A DNA stretch of 64,000 nt from Tricholoma matsutake (lineage: Eukaryota > Basidiomycota > Agaricomycetes > Agaricales > Tricholomataceae): positions 6,200,001 through 6,264,000 of the forward strand of contig AP026549.1 of the NCBI GenBank assembly GCA_026075535.2, in the 5' to 3' direction. Made by a program: the position numbers and the translations under genes. Under the pieces are notes generated by a model that did no database searches, was not told the origin of the DNA, and saw only the letters and a list, made by a program, of their open reading frames with translations. Shown here one piece after another: positions 54,560 to 64,000 of this stretch (the stretch's first letter is position 1; each line of letters opens with the position of its first letter).

Positions 54560-57500
54560 GCATCTCTATTCAGAGGGTGGTCCAGGTTCCATTTTGGGTG
54601 GAGGTGATTTAGAATTTGTATGGCATGTTTCCAGCAGTTATTGAGGTGGGCACATCCATGGTGTATCCCATACTATGCATTTTGGACAGTTGCAGAATTG
54701 TGAGTCTGCATGACCAGACATATCACAGTTGGCAATTTTTTGTACATAGCTTCCCACTGTTGTAACTTTATGATGTGTGCGAAGGCAGTTAGCAGCATAG
54801 GTATTGTTTTGTTTACTTATTATCTCATCAGCTCCAATGTGAAACCAAACAGGAATGTGTCTAGTGTATCACTTGCATAGGATAGGGCTTCAAGGTTTAG
54901 GTTGTATTTTCTTGCAGCTTTGGTGATTTGTTGGAGTGACTGGGGCAAGCTGCAGATTTGTGGTGTCCAGGTTTGTGCAAAAACATTAACCCTTGCTTCT
55001 TCATGGACAATGGGAGATTTCTGTGCAAAGTGGTTAAACAGGGCATGTGCAGAAAAGGCCCAAGGTGGGCATTTAGCTGTCGGAGCTAGGAGATCATGTA
55101 GCCAGGTGAGTTCTATGGCATTATTGTGCTGTGCTAAATTGAGGACTTGTTTCCCTCCTTTGTCTATAGGAGCATACATTGTCTCAATGCTGATGGGAGG
55201 TTTTCCTTCACCATCCCAGATAAAAGCTTTGATTTTCCATTCAAGTTTTTGTTCAATAAGTTTCAACATGCCTTGTGCTTTTGTAAGGTATTGGGTCATG
55301 CTGCCAATTGTCCATTGTATTATAGTTTTTCTCCCATCAACCGATGGGTGGTTTTTTTCCCATCTTCCTAAACATTCGTCAATCTTTTCTAGGATTGGGG
55401 ACCAGATGGTATTTTCATCTACATTATTTCCTATCCAGGCACCTAGGATTCTTATGGCAGTGCCATCTTTTGCAATTTGGAGGTTTGCTGGTAGGGGAGG
55501 ATGGTTGTGATTAAGTATGTGTGTATTGTATAAGTTTTCACAGTAGTCATGTGAGCCAATTGGGATTATTTCTGTCTTAGTTGTATTGAACTTGGCACCA
55601 GATGCGGTACACCATTTATGTAAAATGGATTGGAGGGAGGTGTAGTCATTGTCTTTTGTCAGATAGACAGTGGTGTCATCTGCAAACATGGAAACTACAG
55701 GCAGTATTCCATGCCTGGGGCTTGGAAGCCTTGGAGATTAGATTTACATAGTGCTTCTGCTAGGGGTTCAATTGCAAGGTTGAAGAGGAGGCATGATAGT
55801 GGGTCTCCTTGTCTTACTCCTCTAGTAACTCAGAAGGGGGAGCTTCAAATTCTGTTGATGATTACTACTGTTTCAGCATGGGCATATAAGGTTTGAACAG
55901 TTTTTATGAAATGAGGGGGGAAGTTACAGTGGGATAGGACTTTCCACACATAGTCATGTGCAATCTTGTCATAGGCTTTTTCTTGGTCAAGTGGTATAAT
56001 TGCCCCATTGAGGTTCTCTACTTCAGCATAGTTAAGGATCATCTGTGTAAGTCTTATTTGGTCTGTAACGCTTCGGTCTTGTATAAAACCTGCTTGGTTT
56101 GGATAAATTACATTGGGTGCAGTTTTGGCTAGTCATAAAGATAAGATCTTGGTGAAGATTTTGTGGTCTCCATTTAGGAGGGTTATGGGGCAATAATTCT
56201 CAATTTTGTGGTGGTCTTTCTTTTTGTATAATGGACATAGCCACCCATCTGAAAATCCAGATTCAGGATCAACTCTGTGGATTTCAATGTCATTGAAGAC
56301 AATAGTGAGGCACTTAATAATGTCAAGGGGATTTGTTTTCTGTTCATCTGTGTGGGTTTTTGCAGTTTCATTTAGCCATTTCCAGAATTCATATGGGAGG
56401 CCATCAATACCGGTTGCTTTATTGTTTGGTAGCATTTTCAGGACCATTGCAATTTCATCACCAGTGATTGGCTGGTTAAGGTAGTCATGCTGGTCAGTTG
56501 TCAGTCTTGCATTAACATCACTAAGGATTTCCTCAGTTGCAGCAGTGCGCTGGGGCTCAGCTGCTAAGTCGGCTGATTGGAGATTTTCATAGAAAGTTTT
56601 TGCTAGGTTGGCCATCTTTTTAGATTGTGCCTCATATATAGGTTGGTTGTCTGGAGAGTTTAGGGTTTGAAGTTCGAGAATGGTGTCTCTTGGTTTTTTT
56701 TCTTTTACACTATGAGCCCAAAATTTCCTGGCAGCATTTTCATCCTCGTATCACATTTTGGCTGCTAAATTATCCCATACAGATTGGTGGAGGTTGCACT
56801 CTTCCTGGTTTATCCTCTCTTGCAGAGTGGCATGTAATAGACATTTTTCTTCTGTGTCAAGAGATGGGTCTGTTAGGGAGCTTTTCATCTTATCATGCAT
56901 TTTCTGGATCTCAATTTTTGCTCAGGGAATCACCTTTTTGGCAAAGGCTTTACAAGTAGTACAGGCTTTATCCTTAAAGTCTTTGAAAATAATTTGGGGG
57001 TTTTTCAATGCTGTGTGGTTGTTAGTATTTTCTTCTAGAGATTTGTGTAAGTCTACACCAAGGGATATCATTTCTCTTGTTAGGTTTTTGTCTTTCAGAA
57101 TGAAAAGTGGGAGTGTCCATCTACCTTTCCATATATTGGGCATGCAGTTATCAGAGATTCTTGCTGATATTAGCTGGTGGTCTGTCACGATTCCTGGGGC
57201 TGAAATGTCCCAGTCATTGCTGAATGGTATTAGGGCATTATGCAGATAGATTCTGTCAATTCGTGAGCTGCTACCAGCTTGTGCAGGGGATTGGGAATAG
57301 GTGAAGGTAATATTGTCAGGGTTTGCTTGACACCAGCCATCATGGAGGTCAAGGTTTGATTTGAGCACTGAGAAGGAGTCTGTTATATTTTCACTGTCAC
57401 ATCTGGAGGGGAGCCTGTCGAGGGCATCTTCTACAAAATTGAAGTCACCTAGCAAAATATCTGGGGGAGGAATTAGAGGATCTCTCAGTTTGGACACAAT

Positions 57501-58196
57501 GTCAGACCAGAATTGTTGGTTCTCATTCACAGAATTGGGGGCATAAATAACTAAGATGTGAATCTCCATGCTTCAGTGCCATGGGACTGATACTAGCATG
57601 GCATGGCCTGGGATGAGTACATATTTCTTAATGTTGTGGACATTAGCAATATTTTTGTTTAGCACAATTGCAACACCACCAGAGATGGTGTGTTGCGGAT
57701 CAATGGAAGAAATGATGTGAAGTCTTTGTTTGAATAAGTTATTAAGGCTCATTTCTGCAATGGGGGTGAGATGAGTTTCTTGGAGGGCTAGAATACCAAT
57801 TTTCTTTGTTCAGACAAGTTGGTTTACATGATTCCATTTGTCAATGCTGCCATGCCAGCATCCTCTCATATTTAGTGAGGCTAATTTTAGTGAAGCTTTT
57901 GTCCTTTTGTGGAATGTCTGGGGATGTTGCTCCTGGTGAGGGAGTTGGGACAGACAGTGTCTCTGTCATCTAGACTGATGGAGTCTGTGATCAGCTTGTG
58001 GGGCTAAGGAGTTTGTTCCTGAATCCCTTGGGGTAATTTTGGGAGCAGTGTGCTCATTCTGTGGGGGGGCATCAGTCTGAGGAGTCTGTGAGCTATCTGG
58101 GTTCCCAGCTTGACCATCATCAGGGTGATGGGTGACAGCTTCCTGAACCCCTCTGGATGAAGCTAGGTTGGGGTTCAGGCCATACAATCCTCCCAT
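54560..58196 (-). pseudogene. L1 ORF2, N-terminal part: endonuclease and reverse transcriptase
   Basis: Minus strand from the ATG at 58196 (MGGLYGLNPNLASSRG). The endonuclease has LKLASLNMRGCWHGSIDKW (57.88 kb), ILALQETHLTP, LLGDFNFVEDALDR (57.44 kb), SRIDRIY and TDHQLISARI. The reverse transcriptase starts near 56.6 kb (PNNKATGIDGLPYEFWKWL, GWLCPLYKKKD) and continues with PLDQEKAYDKI, VRQGDPLSCLLFNLAIEPL and MFADDTTVYLTKD (55.67 kb, catalytic DD intact). A thumb/connection region follows (APIDKGGKQVLNLAQHNNAI). A cysteine-rich stretch near 54.7 kb leads to the chromovirus junction. Stops include TGA after Arg-like contexts (SR*RQ, WH*SM, LV*TKK). The enzyme would nick DNA and prime reverse transcription if intact. 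Confidence 0.85.
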
Positions 58197-58639
58197 GCAA
58201 TTTTCTGTATCATTAGCAGTTGAACAATTACATACCCATTTTTACAACCTTGATTATGGGATGCACAAAATCTCATTTGCATCAAAGGACTCTGTTGCGA
58301 AGGAGAGCAGTTAGTAGGGGTGAGGCATTACTTACTGATCCTTAGGACTTCAGCTTCTCGGCACGGCTCATCCATTGACCTCAATAGGTCACCGTTTACT
58401 TGTTTGTACCTGGGGGCTTTCCTGTCCTGTTAGCAAGCTAATGACCAGTAAATGTAGGCCCCCCAGTGGTACCATGATTAACAACTATTCCTTCTATTTC
58501 TTGAGCAAGGTGCCGATTCCCTCACAAAAAGGCAGTTGTTGCGATAAGGTGATCAAGCTCATGTATTAGAAACTGTATGACATAAAAGGACATGATAGTG
58601 TGGAAGGTTTTAACAAAGGTATATATTATGTATGGAATC
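58197..58639 (-). other. L1 spacer between ORF1 and ORF2
   Basis: 443 bp without an open frame between the ORF1 stop and the ORF2 start. No known motif was seen. Confidence 0.5.
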
Positions 58640-60155
58640 TTATTTACAACCCCTTCCATGCCTTCCTCTGACAGGGGTGTGAGGGACCTGGCCAGTGTTC
58701 TTGTTTCGGGCAGGGGGTGATTTGGGGGAGGTCACAGTGTAGATGTCGGTATCTTCATTGATGCTGGCAGATGGGCCAAGCCATCCCACAAGGTGGGGGA
58801 AGGGGCAGAGACCAGAGGGATGGTCATAGGATTTGCAGTTTAAACAAAAGAATTGGGTGTCAAAACGGTGGGCAGCGCCCACACCGTAGCCAAGGGAGTT
58901 GAAATGGAGGTTTCTGATTAGGTCAGTCCAGGCATGGAAGTTGTCAAAGGATAGGTGAGGGGGGTCGTCACAGTAGACATTCCAGATTGTGCAGAGATCA
59001 TCAGGGGAAATGGCAATTTTTAGGCTTGAGACATGGATGGAGTGGAAAACTTTGATGGCCACCTCTGCATCAGGATCAGGGAGCCTGCTGTGAATAAATG
59101 AGGAAATGTCTGGATTCGAGGTTATCATGGAGTGAATGAGGGCTGCGACCAGCATGTTGCTCTTGGGAGCATTCGGGTAAGTTAGGTTTTTGACGGTGCA
59201 GATGTAAGAGGGTAGGACTTGTTGGAAGGGGGTGAAGAAAATGGTGAGCTCAGCAGTTGAGCAGACTGCAAGCTGGGTGAGAGCATTGACAACATCCTGG
59301 GAGAGGCCCGTAACAAGGAAGTACCAGGGGGAGGCGAGACATTTCCCATTGTTGAACTTGTTTGATGGGGGGCTAACAATTACGTCTTTTGAGGATCGAG
59401 GAGCAATAATCTTGGTAATGAGAGAGAGGATCCTCTCTATGATGCCCTGGGCATTTCCCTCATAGTGAGCATGCCATGGGTGGGCCCAGAGTTTCAGGCC
59501 AGGCTTGGGAGACCAGTGGAAGACTAGCTTTTCTGACACATTGTTCCAGATGGGGCAGCAGATTTGTGGTGTGGGGAAGCTGTTGGAGGGGGGGTAGTGA
59601 TCCAGAGACCATTATTGAGTGTCATGGTGCCATTATGTATTTTTCCCTGTAAGGTAAAGGGGGGGCAGGTAGGGGGAGGCTGGCATTAATTGTTCAGGGG
59701 ATCCTCGCAGGGGGGGATGAGGAGGAGTCCTTTGGTGGGGTCAGAGTAGAGAATTTGGAAGTGGGAGAGGGACATACCTGAGGGGCAGCACTCAGTTCAT
59801 TAGCCGAGTGGCTATCAGCCATTGAGGAGGCAGAGGCACCCTGTTTGTCTTTGGCTGCTTTCTCAACACAGGCATCTGAGTGGCTTCCAGAACGGCCATG
59901 TTTATTGGGGCCAGAGTCAGTGTTCATAAACTTGGAGGGAGGCATGGGAGTGCTCGTGTAAAGGGTTGTGGAGATTGTTGCAGATAGAAGGAAGAGGCTG
60001 GGGGCCACAGTTGTGGATTGGGGAGTTTTTGTATAAGATGAGGTCACTGGGTTGTCAGACGCCAAGAACACATGTTGTGGTGCTAAAGATGGGGGTGATC
60101 CCTTTGAGCATTGGAGCATGTTGATTGTGGCATTTCTTGGGTGATCTGTGCACAT
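58640..60155 (-). pseudogene. L1 ORF1, Gag-like protein
   Basis: Two minus-strand frames (60155-59694 and 59539-58640). The first is Ser/Thr/Pro-rich. The second is a folded-looking domain (PWYFLVTGLSQDVVNALTQL, DPDAEVAIKVFHSI, FHAWTDLIRNLHFNS) ending in FFCLNCKSYDHPSGLCPFP, a compact cysteine/histidine motif, and a basic tail (RGRHGRG). Typical ORF1 layout of Agaricomycete LINEs. The gap near 59.6 kb is a frameshift or lost segment. Confidence 0.7.
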
Positions 60156-60489
60156 TAGGGCCAGCTACATCAGGGGGTGGCACTGATCCCTTTGTTCAAG
60201 GGTTTGTCACTGGTGGGGGGAGTGTTTGTGCTCTTGGCTCAGTTAATGAGTGGCTGGGTAACTCTCGAGATTCTGGAGAGGCTTATGGCAAAGTGGGGGC
60301 TGCCAAGGCAGCTATTAGAGCACATTGGTGCATTCAAGGTTGAAAAATGTCTCTGTTTGGTGGTAGAGAGATGTCCAGCAATGCAGAGTATCAGCGCCAC
60401 CATACTTCAAATATGGTAGTACAAGTTCAAGAGCCCCCTTGATGCACATATGCATTGATGTGTGTCAACTACTATACTATACTTATAAC

Positions 60490-60986
60490 GTGGACCTACA
60501 ACATGGTCACATTCACATGTAACACAATCACTTGTATTACATTCTCTTGAATAGATACTGCATTCCTCACAACTCATCTGTGCTCTCTGAGTGTCAGGAG
60601 ATCATTCTCCCTTCCACTTTTTTTTTGTGATGGGCGTGATTCTCACACCTTTGTGCGACACCTGGAATAAAGAGTAACCCCCAAGCAAAGACATCACTTG
60701 CTTCCTGTGATCTTGCCAAGTTACAGCTACACTCCAATAGGATCCATGTCACCCACACGTCTCCATGCATATCATGATGCTGCATATAGTCACCTCCCAG
60801 AAATTGTGTCACTGCATATAATCACCACACTATAAAAACCCCTACCTATATACTCAGATACTCAGTGAAGCAAAACAATCTTTTCCCTCTCTCCTTCATA
60901 CTCCCAGCACTGCATTGTAACCATCCTGTCTCCCAGATCGTCTATCTGTAATCATCCTGTCTTGCATACCATCTATCTGTACCACC
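60490..60986 (+). promoter_or_regulatory. Leader/promoter-like region before a Gag remnant
   Basis: CACTATAAAAACCCC (TATA at 60831) is followed by TATATACTCAGATACTCAG and a C/T-rich leader with repeated CATCCTGTCT…ATCTATCTGTA units, directly upstream of the Gag-like frame. It may be the U3/R part of an LTR, but I found no paired end. Confidence 0.4.
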
Positions 60987-61640
60987 TTGGTAACCTGCAG
61001 TCATGCATGTGCTACCCCTGACCAGATGACCCCTGCATCCTCCAGCCCACTCTCAGAACCTCCTCTGTCCCCACATCACAGCAACACTCCCAGCCCACTC
61101 TCTAGCACTGACTTGTCAGATTCAGAAGAACACAATGCATACACTGCAATCACAATGGACAACATCCAGTATGCACCTGCTACCATTGAGGGCAGCAAAG
61201 ATGGCCATGTGCCAGTCTTGATGGTGGGTTGTATCACCATCACAGCTGTCCACATTTTTGAGAACACATGTTGACATTTCTTCCAGCATAAAAAGGTCAA
61301 AGCAGATGATCGCATTGTGGCCATCATTTATAACTTTGAGTTGTCTGCTGTCCAGTCTTGGGTGAACATTCACCATGATTGACTCCTCACCTTAACCTTT
61401 CCCAACTTCATCCTTGAGTTCAAGAAGAAATTCTTGCCACATAACTGGCAAGATGACTTGGTTGCGACTCAAATTGCCATGCAGGCTGCCCTAGGTTTCT
61501 TACCTTGGATTGAGGTGACTTGAGAGGCCAATGCAGAGCTCGGCATAGCTGGATCAACATATCACATCGAGGAAGATAAACTTAGGGCTCACTTCATCCC
61601 ATGCCTCTGCCCTGCACTCACCTCACCAGACTTACCCAAC
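60987..61640 (+). pseudogene. Second gypsy-type Gag remnant
   Basis: A Pro/Ser-rich start (SSPLSEPPLSPHHSN, compare SSPLSEPLCTPLPPP in the chromovirus Gag) is followed by GHVPVLMVGCITITAVHIFENTC, then HKKVKADDRIVAIIYNFEL, then FILEFKKKFLPHNWQDDLV and YHIEEDKLRAHFIPCL. This is the capsid region of a basidiomycete gypsy Gag. In-frame stops at about 61273 (TGA), 61379 (TGA) and 61519 (TGA). No polymerase follows within the window, so it is a fragment related to, but not the same as, the chromovirus at 40 kb. Confidence 0.7.
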
Positions 61641-61654
61641 CTCCTCAAAACAGG

Positions 61655-61990
61655 AAGTACATGTAACATCCAGCCTCATGAGCCACTGCTTGTGGGGTGG
61701 AGTGTGGTGTGCCATCAATAACAACAACAGCACTGCCAATGTGTATCAACTCGACACCTGCATCCAGCCTTGTGAGCCACCGCTCATTGGATTGGTGGGT
61801 GTTTTTTCTTTCTCATTTTTTTTCTTTTGATATAGTAGTAAGTATATAGTGTTTATAGTAGTAGATAACTGGTCCTGACTGGTTGAGCACCGGTCAGGAC
61901 CTGGTCCAGTTCTAAACCAGTCTTGACCAGTTTATGAACCACTATATAATCAATATGGACTGGTCCTGTAGGGTCATAGTCCAAGTTGTG
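61655..61990. repeat. Fragment of an H1/H6-type hAT element
   Basis: Two GAGCC…GCTC motifs (61671-61700, 61766-61790) are followed by a T-rich run and by ACTGGTCCTGACTGGTT-type subterminal repeats (61868-61970), the order seen at the right end of H1 and H6. No terminal repeat was found, so the copy is truncated. Confidence 0.6.
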
Positions 61991-61999
61991 TGAATTTCA

Positions 62000-62460
62000 A
62001 GCTCTGCCCAGCATCTGTGAACCATGATTGCCCTTTCAACTCTGCCTCAATTCATGCTTTCTGGCAGGGTGATTCATGCTTTCCTAGGGCTTGATTCATG
62101 GTTTCAACCTCCTGATTCACACTTGGGTTCATGCTCTCTGGCTGGCGATGCTCTGAGCTGATATAAACACCCCAACTTTGCCCACACTGCTTTGACTTTG
62201 CCTCCTGTCAGCATCAGCTAGAGAGAGAGGCATCCTCTCCATCAATTCCTTCCTACATCCTATGCGATGCTTGCTTGCTGCTCTGATATGGCTTTGGGAT
62301 AATGCTAGGTATGTGAGACATTCACCAGGGTGAAACTGATGCCTTCAGTTGCAGGACTTTTATATCCTCTACCATGCCTGCATCTGGAGGTGTTGTCTGC
62401 ACTGTGGGAGATGCTCTGGGGACTGGGGTGTATATGAAGGTTGTGTGGTGCCAGGTACAT
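62000..62460. other. Promoter-like stretch with GATTCATGCTTTC repeats
   Basis: GATTCATGCTTTC or close variants occur four times at 62040-62135, followed by GATATAAACACCCC (62159) and a C-rich leader. This resembles an LTR promoter, but borders are not visible. Confidence 0.3.
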
Positions 62461-63180
62461 GATCTTTTATTCGGTGTTCAAGCATGCAACTGAAGCCTTT
62501 GATCGAACAACCTCTATCTATGATCAAAGGATTTTCAGATGACCATGATCTTTTTGATTGGCATTCAAGCATGCAAATGAAGTCTTTGATTGAAGAACCT
62601 CAATTCATGATCTGAGGACTTTTGGATGACCATTTGTGACTGTTCTCTTTAATTGAAGAGTCTCAACAGTTGACAGATGTGCAACTCTTTCATTTGCTCA
62701 GGATCTCTCAAGTACTGAACTTGAGATTGAACATGAATTTAGGGAGTGGCTGGTGTGTCAATAGCTATTCAAGTAAATATGAGAGTGGATTCCTACCCAT
62801 CGATCAAAGAATCACCTGTGTTCAATTGATGATTTCAATGTTTGATCGCAATTACATGTTTGATAGAAGGCATATATTCCTTCCTACACATGTTCAATTG
62901 AATAATGTCTCTTTGATTGAACAGTAGTCAATGTTTGATTGAAGGTCTACTGTTTGATGGAAGGTATATTGCTTCAATTGAAGGTCTACACATGTTCAAT
63001 CAAATGGTAGTCAATTTTTGATTCAAGGTGTTTACATGTTTGATAGTCTCTTCGATCGAACAGTAGTCAATAGTCAATGGTCTACATAGCCCACATCTTC
63101 AATTGAAGGTCTACACATGTTTGATTGAAGGCTTGTGCCAGTACATTGGACTGATTTCTTTGATTGAAGTAGCCTCTTTC
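62460..63180. repeat. Cluster of decayed TTCGATCGAA palindromes
   Basis: An intact TTCGATCGAA stands at 63051-63060. At least ten further copies occur as TTTGATCGAA, TTTGATTGAA, TTCAATTGAA or TTCAATCAAA, each the product of CG to TG or CA at one or both CpGs. They are embedded in loosely repeated contexts such as GGTCTACACATGTT and ACAGTAGTCAAT. No coding capacity. Confidence 0.75.
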
Positions 63181-64000
63181 ATGTCTCACTTGTCGCTTCA
63201 TCCCTTCCAGCTGCCACTCTCCCCACAATGCCAACTAAAGAGAAATATATAACAGAGGACTTGTAATTCAAACATTACCTTCTGAACAAATTTCTGTAAG
63301 CCTTCTTGGGACAGAAATGTAATGAAACTATGCCTAGTTGAAATGGTGATGAGACAGAGGGACCTCTGGCCAGATGAAAAATTTAGCCCATCAAAAACCA
63401 CAGTTGCTAGGCTCAAGCATGTTCTATTGACAGTGGAGTTTACCAAGGAGAGTGGGCTTGTGGAGATAGAGGGTGCAATGGCTCAGCCAAATCATATGGC
63501 AACAAGTGAGGAGGTGCTGAAGGATGGAGATTCTTTGAGCACTGGTGCATAACATATCAAACAGTTGTGAAGCATTACTGCATCAGTAACAATGACATGG
63601 GGTGTGTGTATACTCTTAGAAGCAACACGTCATCTGACAGCCACACTTGAAGATCTCGAAGCTCACAAGTCACTATGTCCCTAAAAAGGTCATAGTATGT
63701 CCCTTCCTTTGTGATGCATACACTCACTGGCACCCCATTTGCAGGTCAAATTGCTCATCAAAGATTGACATGCAGCAACCCATAATGAAACTTCACATGT
63801 TGTTGAAACTGTCATGCTATTGCCTGTCTGTGTCTATCCAAATGGAGAGCTTGATGTCAGGGCAAACGATCTCTTGTGTGAACTCCAGAAGTCTAACTCA
63901 GCAATTGATGGTTAGTGTTCCACTTGATACCATGTAACATAGATTGAATGACATCATACTAGGTAATGTCAAGATATCTTTTCCTGACCCCAAAAATCCT
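63181..64000. other. Unrecognised sequence at the window end
   Basis: Plus-strand frames at 63322-63552 (DLWPDEKFSPSKTTVARLKHVLL, which could be a small SAP-like helix pair) and 63647-63937 are short and broken. I see no firm homology. Probably decayed transposon coding sequence continuing beyond the window. Confidence 0.3.

Larger units (their letters stand above)
38419..60468 (-). mobile_element. LINE L1 (minus strand) with 16-bp target duplication, opened by a chromovirus
   Basis: CTACTATACTATACTT stands at 38403-38418 and again at 60469-60484. On the minus strand the element runs from 60468 to a poly(A) tail, seen as 19 T at 38420-38438. ORF1 (about 60155-58640) precedes ORF2, which has endonuclease, reverse transcriptase and a C-terminal RNase H-like region. 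The chromovirus at 40139-54554 plus its 5-bp duplication interrupts ORF2; without it L1 is about 7.6 kb. It is a different lineage from L2, judged by its endonuclease and tail sequences. Stops and frameshifts make it inactive. Confidence 0.9.

Noticed and set aside
1..64000. tRNA or rRNA genes
   Set aside because: I looked for B-box-like GGTTCGAAT and cloverleaf patterns and for rRNA signatures by eye and saw none. A tRNAscan-SE run would be decisive.

Overview
The window looks like nuclear DNA of a basidiomycete fungus, most likely a transposon-rich Agaricomycete. Three observations support this: host genes with introns of about 47-70 bp, Tad-like LINEs and a chromodomain Ty3/gypsy element of the kind found in mushroom-forming fungi, and a Helitron helicase of the fungal type. 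I cannot name the species. Most of the 64 kb is nested, decayed transposable elements. One island of host sequence with ordinary genes runs from about 24.7 to 35.2 kb. It is visibly richer in CpG than the repeats around it.

Layout. 0-2.4 kb: a hAT-like MITE and remnants of an unrecognised retropepsin-like protein. 2.4-5.95 kb: a dead pogo/Tigger-like transposase (minus strand) split by a non-autonomous hAT element (3839-5372). 6.45-7.13 kb: a hAT MITE with a second MITE inside it. 7.15-9.06 kb: a tandem array of about 158-bp units interrupted by a TIR element. 9.3-11 kb: a gypsy-type Gag remnant (minus). 10.9-24.6 kb: one Helitron helicase pseudogene (plus) pulled apart by a hAT element (from 11582). 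That hAT element carries a complete LINE (12741-21008, 12-bp target duplication), which itself carries a hAT element (13796-15845). The helicase is also split by a TA-flanked TIR element (22099-24258). 24.7-35.2 kb: a protein kinase gene, a Ser-rich coiled-coil protein gene, a GNAT acetyltransferase gene and long non-coding stretches. 35.3-38.4 kb: two hAT elements with perfect 8-bp target duplications. 38.4-60.5 kb: a second LINE (minus strand, 16-bp target duplication). It is opened by a chromovirus (40139-54554, duplication CCAAG), whose 3' LTR is opened by another LTR element (45660-54325, duplication ATATT). That element carries a hAT element (52639-53783). 60.5-64 kb: another Gag remnant, a piece of the recurring cassette, a cluster of decayed TTCGATCGAA palindromes and unrecognised sequence.

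Two themes cut across the window. First, in-frame stops in the LINEs, chromovirus and Helitron are overwhelmingly TGA where arginine CGA would fit, and one decayed palindrome family shows the expected CpG products. Both point to cytosine deamination at CpG in the repeats. Second, a small cassette recurs in non-autonomous elements with three different terminal-repeat types. It consists of a palindrome around GGGCCCAAACAATGA, an intron-like segment, and an inverted-repeat motif resembling TGCGAGCAGTTGCTCGCA. It looks like the remains of a spliced gene or structured transcript and is the best candidate for something undescribed here. A run of six short hairpins with a shared AGGCTTT-like loop (50164-50373) is the second.
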